From assembly GCA_017163975.1 (NCBI GenBank), contig JAFFSR010000244.1, positions 12,711,501 through 12,775,500 of the forward strand: a stretch of 64,000 nucleotides of DNA, given 5' to 3'. Every line of letters starts with the position of its first letter. The stretch's first letter is position 1. Both the position numbers and the translations under genes were made by a program. Source of the DNA: Anastatus disparis (taxonomy: Eukaryota; Arthropoda; Insecta; Hymenoptera; Eupelmidae). The notes under the pieces were generated by a model that was given only the letters and a program-made list of their open reading frames with translations, was not told the origin of the DNA and ran no database searches. Positions 36,441 through 49,340 of the stretch are shown in pieces.

Positions 36441-38395
36441 GAAACTTTTCAGATGGTTGTTAGTCTTTTAAATTTAAATATTTATTTTATTTTATTCATA
36501 AATTGTTTGATTCAAATATATACTTAATATTGTTTAACTATTTATTATTATTATTTGTAATGAAAATTTTATTAATTCGTAATGAACTTATCTATAGAAA
36601 ATTCTATTCATGTATTGAAAAAAATGACACGAGTAAACAATTTACATACTGAACAACAACGCTTGACTGTCCGATAAAAAATGCATGGAGAATACGTTGT
36701 ACATAGTCTAATACAAATAAATATTCATACATTTTAACTTATAATGTATATTATGTACATAGATATAGTATCTCATTTTTTTTCTTGAAAACACTAGGTG
36801 GTTACGAGAAAAAAGAACTTTGTTAATTTTAATAACATAATTTGCGCAATTTCATTCGCAGCGCATAGAACGTCCATAATCTTATTATTGTTTCGCTATT
36901 ATCGTAAAGGTAAAAAAAGTGGAAAAAAAGGAAAAATTACAAAATTAACATTTAATCCGCAAAAATTGACCAGGTATTACAAAAAAAAGAGAAAAACAAA
37001 CCGTGCGCTGGGGAAAATAACACCTTTACTCGCATACTGGTCAATAAAAAATGCAATGTCACGCGACATATGTACAAATAATATACGCACAAACATATGA
37101 GCACTTGCATAACACGCAATCTTTATTATAGTCCTTTTTTTCCTGCATTTGCATTCTGTAAACAAATTTTTTTTTCTTCGATAATTGAATGTTTGTTTTG
37201 GAATATCTGTTTAAAGATTTAAACATTTTTATTTTTAATTAGATTATTAAAAATTATGTTGATTTTACGTTATAATTGTAATTTTACGTTGGATGTAATG
37301 TAACATTTGTATAAAGTTTTTTTAACTCTATTTAAGAACTTCTTTTCATAAATATTAATACTTGATGTGAGATTTTTATTGATTTCATAACAGTTGGTCA
37401 AGTATTTTAGTGAAGCATTCGAAGATTCAATCACAGTATCTATAATTAAAAGATTTTTAAATACATTTATTTATATGAGAAAGTACAGTAACGAAGCAGT
37501 CGCTAGTTTCTTTTTAAACATTATAATTACAAAAATAATAAGTATAATAAATCTAATGAAATATCATAAAATGTTATTAATTAATAAATTAAAATTTAAA
37601 GCTGCTCCTAATTTATTCTGCAAAAAATTACTCATTTTAATCTTTTCAAATTTTCATAAATTAAAATTGAAAAATTTAATCTCTTAATGAAAAACTAATT
37701 GAAATTTATAATTCAGAAATATTATTTTATAGTTTCAAAATCTCAAATTCATAATTTAACTATTTTTAACTTAATTTCCTATCAACAGTAAAAATATTTT
37801 CAACGATGGATTACTATGCTTTAGAACCGCTACCCTTCCTTTCTTTAATTTTTGAAACATACACTTTACATTGGAAATAATGAAAATTGGCACTAGAAAA
37901 TGTCAACGTAAATATTTGTTGTTCGCAAACAAATACTTTCTTTTATTAATTTAGCGTTTTAATAATATTTCATATTTAAAAAAGTTATTGAAGAGAAATA
38001 TTCGTTTGAGAAAAAGAAATTACATTTGTTTTCTAACGTCAATTTGTATTCTTTTGGTATGATGGTATGCAAAAATTGTTGGAAAACAAATCGGATTTTG
38101 TTTTTTATTGATATATTTTTCAATTTATTGGATTCATATTATAAAATACGGTAAGATAAAAAAAAAGTTATATCTGTTTTTTATAGATTGTAATTTAAAT
38201 TTACACATACAATTCGATAAAGCTCATCTTAAAATATTGTTGCACTGAAATTGTATCCTAACTTTTTATACATATGATATTTTCATAAATTTCTTTTATT
38301 GAACACATTCATGTTGTTTAAAGTATAGGAAAAATCATTTCAATATAAATTTTTTGTTGAAAAATTAAAAATTAAAAATAATTTAAATAATATTA
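36441..38395. other. AT-rich spacer with a mild island
   Basis: AT-rich. A mild composition rise at 36840-37130 overlaps frames on both strands (36798-37100 and 36977-37165) that are lysine/asparagine-rich or hydrophobic and unrecognisable. The frame at 37394-37687 is similar. None called. Confidence 0.4.
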
Positions 38396-38780
38396 AGGGA
38401 GTGAAGTTCGCTCCGTTATCCTCTTTAAACATAACACCTCTAATTGTCACTATGCTCGTGTAATATAGCATGATTAAGATGAAGGTTCGGTATAATATAA
38501 ATGTCAGGAGTAAGATAGCAAAAGGAGCTTTACAATAATTGTTTACTAAAGTTATACTGATCGATACTTGGAGAGAAGGGAAAGAGGAAAAGGTGTTTGC
38601 TATCAGAAGGGAAACATACATGGCCAGGACTTCTATATACATACGTATATACTTCTTACACCCGATACTCAATGTAAACACTTGGCTAAGTCTGAGCAAT
38701 TCTGTTGCTTTTGCCTTTCGATTCCATGTATATATACAGGAAGTGTCGGAGATCGCTTTTGTATGAACGTTTCATCAAAT
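38396..38780. promoter_or_regulatory. Mixed-composition island over the longest open frame
   Basis: Less AT-rich stretch with a purine tract (38570-38595) and TATA-like motifs. The longest open frame of the window, 119 codons on the minus strand at 38340-38699, overlaps it. That frame opens with TTG rather than ATG and encodes a hydrophobic, low-complexity product with no domain I know, so it is not called as a gene. Confidence 0.15.
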
Positions 38781-39870
38781 TTTTCTTTTAATTTATTTCT
38801 TGTTTTATCATATTTATTTATTCAAATTTTTTAAATATTAATATTTTGAAATTTTTTAAATTAGTTATTAATAAACTATGTAGTAATTGTCAAAATAATC
38901 ATTTTCAAATATGCATATAATATAATATAACCAACGAAATTGGTTATCATTTATTTTAACCATGTCAAAATTTGATTGGTCAATGACAATTGTCTATTCA
39001 AAAATTTAGTTAATCAAATAAATTGATTTTATATTAATCATCAATAATTATGTTACATTATAAATCAATTCAATATAGTCGATATTTCAACTATACATTT
39101 TTAAATTTATTATCATTATAGTTGAGATTGACATTTAAATTAAATATACTAAAAATATTTAAATCTTTTCCATTGTTTCAGTTTATTTGTTCACCTCAAC
39201 GATCATCATACCGTTCATATAAATTTTTGCTTTCTTTGGATGTCCTTTTTATACAGTATCTTTCTCAGATGAAATATGTTGTCGCGATGCGGAAGTACGT
39301 ATGTGTGTGTATGCTCCGGCTAAGCAAACATCTATATGTACAATGACACTTTGAAGGATTTCCCTTCGTTATATACTTATACGCTTTGTATAAAGGTTCT
39401 CTTCTTTTTTCACTTCTCTCTTTGTCTTTGTCCTTTATTGATATTGACTGTACAAACTATACGAGTTTATTGATTATTTATTGTTTTAACGCGTTATCAC
39501 TTGATTATTGGTTTTCTAAAGAAAATACACAATTTTTATTTTCTTTGCAAATTCAAAAAATATCTATTAATAATTGAAGCGTTTTCTAAGGTATCTTGTA
39601 ATATTTTAGATTATTTTATTTAATCTCAGGATTTCTTGGAGTTAATTGTCAAAATGAAATTCGATTACCATTTGGTCGATATTAAAGTGGTAAATTATTT
39701 ACCATTTTTTTTAATTTTAAAACTTTTTATAAAATCAACATTGTACATTTATTCTATATTCTATTATGTAGATAGTTAAAAACATTTCTAAATACCAACG
39801 CTCCAATATTTTGGACATAATTAAAAAAATCTCTCCAGAATAAAATTCTCTATTTAAAATTCAGTATACA
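38781..39870. other. AT-rich spacer
   Basis: AT-rich, with a mild CpG/CT-containing patch at 39180-39440 (TGCGGAAGTACGTATGTGTG region). No features beyond that. Confidence 0.4.
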
Positions 39871-40740
39871 ATACGGATAAGAAAATAAATCTCCAGTACT
39901 CCACATACTCGCTAAAATGTTCCAAAAAAGGAAGAAAAAAAATCTCATACTCGAGGATCTTGCAAGTGGCGAGCATACATTGTATACACGGCGAATTAAA
40001 CGGCAGAAAGTAGCTTGAAAAAAGAAGAGAGAGGAAAAAAAAAGAAATGATAAAAGAAGCGAATGCTAGCCAGTTGCAATTGAACAATAACCAACGTCAA
40101 TGTTGCTCTCATAATGGTTATATAGGAGAGATAAAAAGAGACAGCTAAATGAGAAACTATATACGGTTAACGAAAAAGCTCGCCTCTCTCCTAAGGAAGT
40201 CAAGGGAAAGAGAGAAAGAGGATTATAGAGCTTTGCCGAGGATATCAATTATAACCAGAAACAGTTATATTCTAGCAACGCTCTGTGTTGCAAAAGCCCT
40301 TTTCTCTCTTACCTTTTCTCTCTTTTATCTTTCTATCTTTCTCTTACTTTTGGCCTTCCTCTATATACCTATGGAAAAGAGCCTTGTACGGTGAGAGCAT
40401 TTCTAATCCTCTGTAAATTATATTATTTTCACTGTTTGTTTACCGACCCTCTCTCTCTCATTTTCTATCCCTCTTACTCTTATATACAGTCTGCATAGGA
40501 TTTGCGGCGACTTTACGGCTTTCAACTGGAGTCTCTTGCTTTCGCTTTCTCTCTCTTTCTCGCGTGTGTATATATAAGAGACCCTTTAGTACATCTTTCT
40601 ATCCTCGTATTTCTCTCCTTTCTCTTTCTGCTTCTCTCTCTTATGACTACTGTCTACGTTTGGCCAAAGACCATAGATTTCGCATTAAAATTGTTTGCCC
40701 AATGAAAATGGTATTTTTGGTGTTTTAAACCTGACTTGCT
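39871..40740. promoter_or_regulatory. Long CT/GA-rich island
   Basis: A long island with purine runs (40021-40050, 40201-40222), many CT runs (40300-40345, 40450-40460, 40550-40640), GGTTAACG and two TATA-like motifs (CTATATACC near 40361; TATATAAGAGACC near 40568). Five short frames across it on both strands are rich in Leu/Ser/Phe from the CT repeats. Candidate regulatory region; a TATATAAG site could be a core promoter. Confidence 0.25.
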
Positions 40741-40894
40741 GCGAGTCTACCCTTTTTTTTATTAAGATTTGTTAAAAGTTAAACTTATTACAAAGCTTTT
40801 AAGGTTTTTTTTTAGAAAAATAAATTATCAATGTTGGTACATTAATATTTAAATTCATTTTTTTTTTGCAATTTAGAAACAAAATTGTAGAATT

Positions 40895-41109
40895 AAGCTT
40901 TTGGAGGTCTCAGTGACTCATTTGGTAAAGCGATGGATAATAATATAATAATTTCGAGGTTCCGGGTTCGAATCCCGCTCTCAGCCGATTGATACAAGCA
41001 CCACTGTACTTTACTTGTGGTTTATTAACAAACGCATTGACAACTTCCGTCGCTAATTAGCATCGCAATGGTAGCTGAAATACAGCGATGTTAACAAAAA
41101 AAAGCTTTT
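40895..41109 (+). repeat. tRNA-derived SINE, copy 6, with short target-site duplication
   Basis: Element from about 40903 (GGAGGTCTCAGTGACTC) to about 41101, flanked by AAGCTTTT at 40895-40902 and 41102-41109, the probable duplication. The anticodon-arm region has an extra ~7 bases of AT (TAATAATATAATAAT) absent from other copies. Box B (GGGTTCGAATCC) matches the pol III consensus better than in its relatives. Body and tail are standard. Confidence 0.88.
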
Positions 41110-42361
41110 AAAATCTCATAATTTTGAATTTTTTATAATTATGATTCATTTTACAAAGTAAAATTTCAAAAAATTAGTAAAAAACAATGTAACAAATATT
41201 TTTGTTTTTAAATTGCAATACCTATTTGTATTTTCAATTTGAATGTAGACTTACAAATCTGAGTGAGATGTTATTTCGTGAGAAACAATTTAGTAGGTAC
41301 ATAATAATAGCCCATAGAAAGAAAAAAAAGGGAGCACTGAAAAGCCAGAGGAGATCGCATTATATTCTAAATGGTAGTTATGTAGATGAATGAGTCAAAA
41401 CGTTTTGATGCTCAAAATTTTTTGTGACAAATGACCGATCCTTGTATTTAAAAATTGTTTTTGTGAATAAGCGTGTAATTCAGCAGAAATTTCATATTTG
41501 TCTTTCGATTATTAAACAACGATTTAAGTTGAAATCATGTGTTAATTATGATTTACTGATCACACAACCAAACGTTTATATGTGGGTAACATAATCACGT
41601 ATATAATATACTCATTTTTATTCACTATTAATTACACTTATTTACAGTTATTAAAATTTGAAAAATAATAACTGGAAAATATATTTTGCATTCAATTTGA
41701 ATTGTTTATCATATCATAATAATTATTTTCTAATTCATAATTGTAATTATGTAGAAACTTTAGCAGCTGCCCAATTAGATTTAACTATTATTAATAGTTT
41801 TCATGAGAAAAAACGTAGTATTGACAAACAAATGTAATAATAGAATAAAGTAAAAAGAAAAATTACGCTTTATTCGACAAAGATCATATTTAATACAGAT
41901 TTTTGACAATCAAAATGATCAAATACAGAATAATATGCATACATTATCCATGTAAAGTAAAAGAGAAAAAAACCAACCCTTTAATCTTTTGCGTTTCATA
42001 TTTCGTCGACCATCAACGTCGCGCATATCTTCGAATGAAAAAAAAAAGAAATCATAACAGGAAAAATATATATTTTGTGAATATGTTATTATTATTTCAT
42101 TGAAAAAATTCGTTTGATATAAAGTATGCTTTTATAATATGAGCAAAATATTAAAGGATTGATAACAAGTTTTTGATGAGAAAACTAGATGAGCTTTGTG
42201 GAAAAAGATTACTATGGTTTTGAAATTATAATGTTTTTTATAGGCTCTTTAACTTTCAAAAATTTATTTTGCTTTTAAAATATTAAAGTAATTTTAAATG
42301 GTACAAGTCCATTGATGAAAATGGTTCAGATAATAATAACTTTTAAAAATTTTTAAATTTC
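41110..42361. other. AT-rich spacer
   Basis: AT-rich; mild patch at 41260-41390. No gene or repeat end recognised. Confidence 0.4.
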
Positions 42362-42552
42362 ATTTAACGTTGCTGTATTTAAAAGCTACCATTGCGATGC
42401 CAATTAGCAACGGAGATCTGCAGTGTGTTTGTAAACAAAGCACATGAAGCGTACAGTGGTGCTTGTATAAATCGGCCGAGAGCGGGAATCGAACTCGGAA
42501 CCTCGAGATTACGAATCCATCGTTCTACCGAGTGAGCCACTAATGATCTCTC
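42362..42552 (-). repeat. tRNA-derived SINE, copy 7
   Basis: Full-length minus-strand copy with head at 42552 and tail at 42362. It shares a 39-base identical stretch (42425-42463) with copy 8 (46379-46417), and both read ATAAATCGGCCGAGAGC where others have ATCAATC; this marks a subfamily. An 86-codon frame over it is an artefact of the SINE. Confidence 0.88.
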
Positions 42553-42760
42553 AATAATTAATTGAATTTTAATATTAAAAATATTAATAAAAATAAAACT
42601 GAAATAAAATTTGTAAGAATAACAATAATTCATTAACACAAAATTATGTACTTGTTAATAATTTTTTTTTTTTTAAATAATCAGAAATATTAAAAAAAAA
42701 ATTAATTAACAATTTAACCATACTTACTAACTGTATTTACTAACATACTCCACGTTTCAA
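42553..42760. other. AT-rich spacer
   Basis: Short AT-rich stretch with poly(T) at 42662-42674. No features. Confidence 0.4.
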
Positions 42761-43350
42761 ATCCAAGTGCGTGTACATCTTCAAATTTTTGAAAGAAGAA
42801 AAAAAAACAATTGTACTCTACTTTTAATACAGCATTATGTCATTTCATACTCATCCTCTTTAGACTGGTTACAGGCCAGTAACATCCTCCACGGTAACGT
42901 GGTATCATTTCGCTCCCTCTTATATAACAACGTATACCGATAATTATAAAAAGCTTCGAACAATGCGCTTTAGGATAAAACAGAGAGTCTACTGACATCA
43001 GCAAAACTGAATCCGGTAAATAATACGTGTCCAGTTATATGTCCAGCTTGTCGACGTGTATAGAAAAAAAATATGCTTTTTAACCCCCTCTCTCTTTCTT
43101 TCCTCTCTGCTTTAAAAAAAGAGTAACGAAAGGAAAAAAAAAGTTAAAAATGGAACAGATCTCTTTTCTATTCTTTTGTGGATGAGCGCATCATTAATTC
43201 GCTCGTTCCCTACGTTTATATCATTTCTTTTTTTCTTTTTTTTGCTTAATGTGGCTATGTAATGCAGTAGCTACATGAAATTATGTACCAGTGTATATTA
43301 ATGTGTAGGGCAGGGGATGGTGAAGAGAAATATTTCTTTCCCTCGGTTTG
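42761..43350. promoter_or_regulatory. Island with small inverted repeats and C/CT tract
   Basis: Contains ACTGGTTACAGGCCAGT (near 42865-42881), CCACGGTAACGTGG (near 42889-42902), and TTAACCCCCTCTCTCTTTC from 43080. The last resembles motifs at 21721 and 56779. Regulatory function is a guess. Confidence 0.22.
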
Positions 43351-44040
43351 GTATGTAAAATGAATATAAGTTTAGAATTTTTTGAAACAATTTTTTAAAA
43401 AATTGCTTTCTGTAATAATAATAAATACGATTAAAGATCAATATGATTAAAGATTACTAAAATGTTTAAATTAAAAAAAAAATTATTTTAGTTAATTTTT
43501 TAAAGATTTTAATGATTACCGGTGAATATATTTTTTCAAAATTTTAATAGATGTTAAATATTCAAATTTTGAATTAAATATATACAATACTAAAGATGTA
43601 TAAATAAATTTCTCTTTAATTTTCTTCTCAACGATCAGCCCAAAATTTCAAGCATTAACCCAACGTAGATTGATCATCATTGTCAAGTATCACTTCTCCA
43701 CCCTTTAACTGGATTTAGAAGTTAACGAAAAAAAAAAACAGAAAACAAGTGAGAATGAAGTAATACCAAAGATATATATACTCTTAGTATCTCGTAAATA
43801 GTTGGGTATATACGTCACAGTAAGAAAACATTAGTCACGTATTTAAATGTAATTCAAGGAAAAGGGAAGAGAGAAAAAAGAGTGAAAGGATGATGTTGAA
43901 GGAAAACCGTTAGGGCAAAGAGAATTAGAAGAGAATGTTTCGCGAGTCTTAAAGGATTTGTGCCAAAGTAGCAAAAGGAAAAGGACTCGTCGACACAATC
44001 GAATACACTGTTTCAAGGGTTATTCATTACTAGTAAGAAA
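43351..44040. other. AT-rich spacer with a purine-rich patch
   Basis: AT-rich to about 43630, then a purine-rich, less AT-rich segment (43725-44010) with GACGAGT-like CpGs. No gene recognised. Confidence 0.35.
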
Positions 44041-46217
44041 ATGATAATGATTATGTTTCTTTGGTAAGGAATTTTTTTGTTATTTTATTTAGTAAATTTG
44101 ATGGTTTGGTATTATTTGTCAAGAGATAGACGTTTTGAATTTTGTTTAACAATAAATTTCAATCTTATAAGTATGTAATAATAATTATTCAACAATACTA
44201 TTATTTTGTTAATTCAAAGAAAAATATTGTAATGATGTTAAATTTGAAGTTGAATATTTACATAAATTTGTACATTTTTAATGTTATGTTCTGGATCAAG
44301 AAAATGATGTTTTCTAAAAATTTTAAACTGTATAAAATATAAATCTCTCAAAAAATTTCTATTAATAAAATAAAAATTAAAAGAATGTTTAATTCTATTA
44401 TTATTGTATATTAATTATAATGTAAAAATGTATTCGATAAAAGAATAAGAGACAGCGATAATACAGTACTTTATTTGCAATGAACATAATCAATAAACTT
44501 ATTACAGATATCCATCAGTTATCTTCCTAATGCGATTTCCATCAAACTCAATTTAAAACAAAAGGCTTTTGATAGTAAAACACATTGTTCCTCATCTCTC
44601 TATTTTTTTCTTTCTTCTTTTTTTTTTTAAACTCAACCCAGCGAAATGAAGTGAAAAAAAAGCCCGTAGAGTACAAGGAAATACGCAACTTTTCAATTTA
44701 CTTCGCTCGTTACGTGCGCTACAAGCTTAAAAAACATATGCGCGCCGTACGATGGATATCCATATACACGTACATGTATAAACCGTGCAATAATACGTTG
44801 GCTTATAATCTTTTTTTCTTCTGTTGAATAAAAAAAAAAATAGCCCTTCGGGCTTTACGTTGTGGAATGCACATGATTCTTTGTTGTTCTTTTTTTTTAT
44901 AATTTGAAGGCCAAGATTGACGTCCGTCTAGATTTATACAATACTCTTAATCAATTAAGCGGCCAATGGAAATCAGATATTTTTTTTACCGCAACAAATG
45001 TTTTAATTCGTTATTTTTTTCTCTCCTTTTTTTTAGTAAAGAATAAAATAGGATTATTTTGCGTGAATTTTGTAGATCCTATGCGAAAGGGAATATTGCA
45101 TTTATAATCATATTCTTTATTACAGTATTTATATGGAATATTTTATGTATGATTTATTTGAATAAATTGAAAATTTATTTTTTAGACCAGCCTAATTGTT
45201 TTAATGAAAGCATTAAAAATAATATTCTCCATGGACTCATATTTCTCTAATTTTATTTATTTACATTTATAATTTGTAAATAAGTTATATTATGCTAATG
45301 TTATAACATTAAAATAACATTAAATATTATACATTAAAAAATATAATATCCTTTTAATTTTTGTTCAAATCCATGTAATTAATTTTTGTTTCTCGCTTTT
45401 CGAAAACAAAAAGTAAATACCGAAACGAAAATGAATAGTTTAACTTGCTGAATAAATGTCTTCTTTAAAAGAATACTGCTGCAGGAAATCGGTTTCAAAG
45501 GGTTCGAAAAAAGGGGTTAAAAATCTTTCGTCTAAGGTATTCCTCTCGGGTAGTTAAACGTATATACATAAAATTTTCCTAACTGATTTACGAGAAAACA
45601 AGGCTATTTAATAATTCTCGTTTTAAGCGTTGGCGCCAGTGTCGCAGACTTATCTAAAAGTTATTTAGCCCTTTTAGCTCTTTTGAGAAATAAGGGGGGT
45701 TATATATGGAGAAAGAAACATTTGTTAAAATTTCAAACAACCGCAACAAACCGTCTAGCTCATTTTGCTAGACAAATAAATTTCTACCCTCATTATCTCA
45801 TTTGCCAATTGGCTGAGGATGTATACGTATAATACTAACAAGGAGAAAATAAGCATTTTGGATATCCGATTTTCTTTGAATTTTGTCATATTATTTTTTA
45901 TATTGAAATTTTTTTTTAAGTCCATGCTATAGAGAAGGTTGAAATCAAATACTTTTGGACATAGCAACATTTTTTATACAAAACTTCAATTTACTGAAAA
46001 ATAATGAGACTTTGGAAATTGAAAAAAATGTAATGTAAAATTTTTAATTTTCTACATCTCATATGACTCTAAATTAGAATTAATATTTTAAAAACTATAG
46101 TAAAGTTAATTATGTAATACTAAAGTTAATAAAATAAAAAAAAAACACTTTGAAATTGAGGCAAAATAGTTCGTATAGTAACTTTTAAAAAATAGGGTGT
46201 TCTTCATAAATTGAAGA
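44041..46217. other. AT-rich spacer with minor islands
   Basis: AT-rich overall. A mixed patch at 44640-44870 includes the hairpin AGCCC-TTC-GGGCT (44842-44854). A perfect 16-bp palindrome, TAATGTTATAACATTA, lies at 45296-45311. A patch at 45480-45720 is less AT-rich (GGCGCCAGTGTCGCAG near 45631; AAGGGGGGTTATATATGG near 45692). Short frames here are unrecognisable. Confidence 0.4.
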
Positions 46218-46312
46218 AAAAAAATAATATTAATTATTAATATTAATAATATTAATTTTATTAAGTATATACCACGGAAACTTTGAAGTAATAATTAATA
46301 TTATTTTTTTTA
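46218..46312. repeat. AT-only inverted repeat beside SINE copy 8
   Basis: AATATTAATTATTAATATTA-type sequence at 46225-46248 is complementary to AATTAATATTATTTTTTTTA at 46293-46312, around a loop with CCACGGAAAC. Could be a degraded fold-back end or chance in AT-rich DNA. Confidence 0.4.
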
Positions 46313-46319
46313 ATTTTAT

Positions 46320-46504
46320 TTAACATCGCTTTATTTATGCTATCATTGCGATGCTAATAAGCGATGGAGGTCGTCGGCGTGTTTGTAAACAAAGCACATG
46401 AAGCGTACAGTGGTGCTCGTATAAATCGGCCGAGAGCTGGATACGAACTCGGAACCTCGAGATTACAAATCCATCGTTCTACCGACTGAGCCACTGACGA
46501 CCTC
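46320..46504 (-). repeat. tRNA-derived SINE, copy 8
   Basis: Minus-strand copy, head GAGGTCGTCAGTGGCTCAGT at 46504, tail at 46320. Same subfamily as copy 7 by the 39-base identical block. No clear target-site duplication. Confidence 0.88.
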
Positions 46505-46533
46505 ATCTGAATATTTCAATTCACGTTTCTTAT

Positions 46534-46770
46534 AGTAAATAAAAAATACTTACTCTTAATAAAATATCTTCACTTCGAAATAAAAAATTATTTTTAAAAA
46601 ATTGTGTACTTTCGCAATCTCTAAAATAAAAATATTTAAATTTTTAATCTTATTTTACAGTAAATAAAAAATACTTAATAAAACATCCTCAATTTGAAAA
46701 AAAAAATTTTTGCTAGCACAATCTCTAAAATAAAAATATTTAAATTTTTAAATATTTTAAAAATATTTTT
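46534..46770. repeat. 125-bp tandem duplication
   Basis: Unit 1 (46534-46658) starts AGTAAATAAAAAATACTTA; unit 2 starts with the same sequence at 46659 and is shorter by small deletions. Both end in an identical block around CAATCTCTAAAATAAAAATA. A local duplication in AT-rich spacer, 30 bp from SINE copy 8. Confidence 0.82.
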
Positions 46771-46900
46771 AAATATTAAAATTGTGAATTCAATGAATAA
46801 AAATCAAATGAATATCTGAAAAAATAATTTTTCATTGAATTACAGCAGTTAACAAAATTATTGAAAAAAAGCAAATAAAAAATACACAAAATGTTAATTA
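46771..46900. other. AT-rich spacer
   Basis: No features. Confidence 0.35.
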
Positions 46901-47230
46901 AAATGACAAAGAAAAGTATCAAGCTCCTTATCCTAATACCCGACCCTTTAAACGTATACATCGAAATTCTCTTACTCTATCTTTTACGGTTACAAGCTTC
47001 CTTTTCTTACCCCCTCATACTCTCTATTTGTCTCAACATTCTAATTATCATTAGCGCCGAGGCGGACGGATGTCTCGTAATGTACCTCCGTATTTCTCAT
47101 CCTTAAGATTCTCTTTCTTGTTATTACTACACTATTTCTCTCTTGCTCCTGACTTAACTTTACTATGTTGTGTCTGAGTAATATTTCTTTTGCTTGCTGT
47201 CAGGAGTTTTAAAAGATTTTTGTGCTGCTA
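46901..47230. promoter_or_regulatory. Small mixed island
   Basis: C/T-rich sequence (46925-47160) with GCGCCGAGGCGGACGG near 47054, an unusual GC peak. No recognisable gene. Confidence 0.18.
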
Positions 47231-48050
47231 AATGATACGATTATATTTTCTTTTGTTTGTTTTTTTTTCGATAAACTACACAAAATAGTGAAATGAGTAG
47301 AAAATAATAAGAAATATTATATCGGATTTTCAAAATTAATGTTAAATATAGAAGATCCATAAAATTGATACTAAAGTGTAAAATTTATTTTAAGAATTTT
47401 TATTGTTTTAATATAAACTCCACTTTGCAAATGGTTAGAGATACATAAAGTACTAACTACATGGAAAAATTTTTTTTATGTTTGTTTAATTTATTAAGTT
47501 TTATTTACTTTCTTTCTAAGAATTTCTTCCTTATAGCTTTTAAATTACAGATCTATTTTTTTCATTTAATTTGAAGTTTTTTTACTCATTGAATATATGT
47601 AGGTAGTCTATTTAAAAAAAAACTACATAGAAACATTATTTCATCAATTATATTATTGATAATTTAAATATAACTTATGATATGTTACTCTTTTCAAGTA
47701 GAAAATGTTACTTTCGGTCAGACAAATAATTTTTTCGTCGAACAAATTTTTTAATGTACTTAAAATTTTTATTGTCTTTTTTGCATATTTTTTAAACTTG
47801 GAAATTTTATAGTAAATTCCGGAACTGATTAATCATTAAATTTATATCCGCAACAATTTTATAATTGTATGTAAAGATCAATTGATTGTTTAATCATTCG
47901 CATCAATTTATTATTATTTACCAAACGGGAATTATAACTTATGTAATCATTCATCATTCACAAGATTCAGTGAACCTCTAAACAAGCCCTTGAATGAAAG
48001 AAAAATGAAATTTCATTTGATATTAAAAAATATGATTCATAGTAGTTTAG
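47231..48050. other. AT-rich spacer
   Basis: No features recognised. Confidence 0.4.
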
Positions 48051-48500
48051 ATTTCTACTATGCAAAAACAAGGCATACACCGTTGGCGATCAGCATCATG
48101 TTACTTATTTATACGTACCCTCTTAATCCTCCCACAAGTGTCGTCTCGCTTCGTCATTCGCCTTAAGCAAAGGCATCTTCGCTTAACGAGCCAGTTACGT
48201 TAAACGCTTAAATATAGATTAAATATATGTATACACATAACTAATACGTATATGCGCGTGTGTATATGAATATGTGGTATACGCTAAGACGATTAGTCGG
48301 TTAAAGACATATATAACGTGAAATGTTCAAGTAAGCGTGCCGGTGAAAAGTAGAGAAAGAGAGAGAGGGGAGAAATTTTAGTAACGCGTAGCCAATTAAT
48401 CAAAAGGCGGAGGAGTGCAAGATGTGACAGAGAAGCGGCGCCTTTTACTTGCAATGACAAATTTATCTAATCACTGTACTCGAGCGTTTAGATACTTGAG
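48051..48500. promoter_or_regulatory. CpG-containing island
   Basis: Contains GTCGTCTCGCTTCGTCATTC near 48139, GTATATGCGCGTGTGTATATG near 48249, a GA tract (48355-48372) and AAGCGGCGCC near 48433. Similar in make-up to the other islands. Candidate cis-regulatory element. Confidence 0.22.
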
Positions 48501-48890
48501 ATTTTGACCCTGAAAATTAATATTTCGTTATATTTGTTATGATTATCATTCAAGATTAATTGGAAACATCAATTTTTACTTTATCGCATTTGTTTTTATT
48601 GTTTTTTAATCTGTCTTCATTAATCGATTATGATATGCATATATTTTATGACAAAATGTAAGAATGTTTTTTGAAAATGTAAGAAATAAAATAATTATCA
48701 TGATGGCTTTGTACAATATAATTATAATATTAATGTGATATTACTTGTTATTTAGTTATATTATTTCAATATTTTAACAATATCAAAAAAATTATTTTTC
48801 TTTATAACAATCAATTTAATAAATTCCTTATTAAAAAAGCTAATTGTAAATTTTTAAGTAACAAAGAAAGTTCGTCCTTGGTAAATATTA
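48501..48890. other. AT-rich spacer
   Basis: No features. Confidence 0.4.
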
Positions 48891-49340
48891 TTACCACGAT
48901 TTTGTTGTCTTCCAGCTCATAATGAACGGTAACTAATTGCGTCGCGCAACAAAGGAAACAACATAAAAAAAAGAAAGGATCCGAGCAATATAAACACTAT
49001 GTAAGAAAGAAAATTTCTAAAGACGCGTCATACAAGACGAAATAAGAGGAAGAGGCACGGAAACTATTAAGCATTTTTCCAACGAGCCCGGAAGAAGAAA
49101 AAAAAACACGAGCTTCTTTTGTACCCCAGGGTCACTCTTTTGCGGATAAGAAGATCCTCTTTTTTTCCTTGCTATCCTTTTTTTCTCTCTCTCTTTATAC
49201 GAGTAATATGAGCAAGGGGGACAGTTTAAAAAAAACGTGCTTGAAGCAAGAAAAATACAAAAGGGCGATCAAGAATGACGCATGGTACGATGCGTTTGCC
49301 TACGAACTAAAGGAAAAAAAGAGGAGAATTTAGGGTAAGT
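48891..49340. promoter_or_regulatory. Purine-rich island
   Basis: Less AT-rich, purine-rich on the given strand, with CT run at 49180-49194 and CpGs near 49021-49032 and 49261-49300. No recognisable gene. Confidence 0.18.

Noticed and set aside
38340..38699. Longest open frame, 119 codons on the minus strand, hydrophobic
   Set aside because: It opens with TTG, is AT-driven and low in complexity, has no recognisable domain, and no splice context was identified. Length is within chance for 64 kb in six frames.
44842..44854. AGCCC-TTC-GGGCT hairpin resembling a bacterial terminator
   Set aside because: The window is eukaryotic and no gene precedes it; a 5-bp stem is likely chance.
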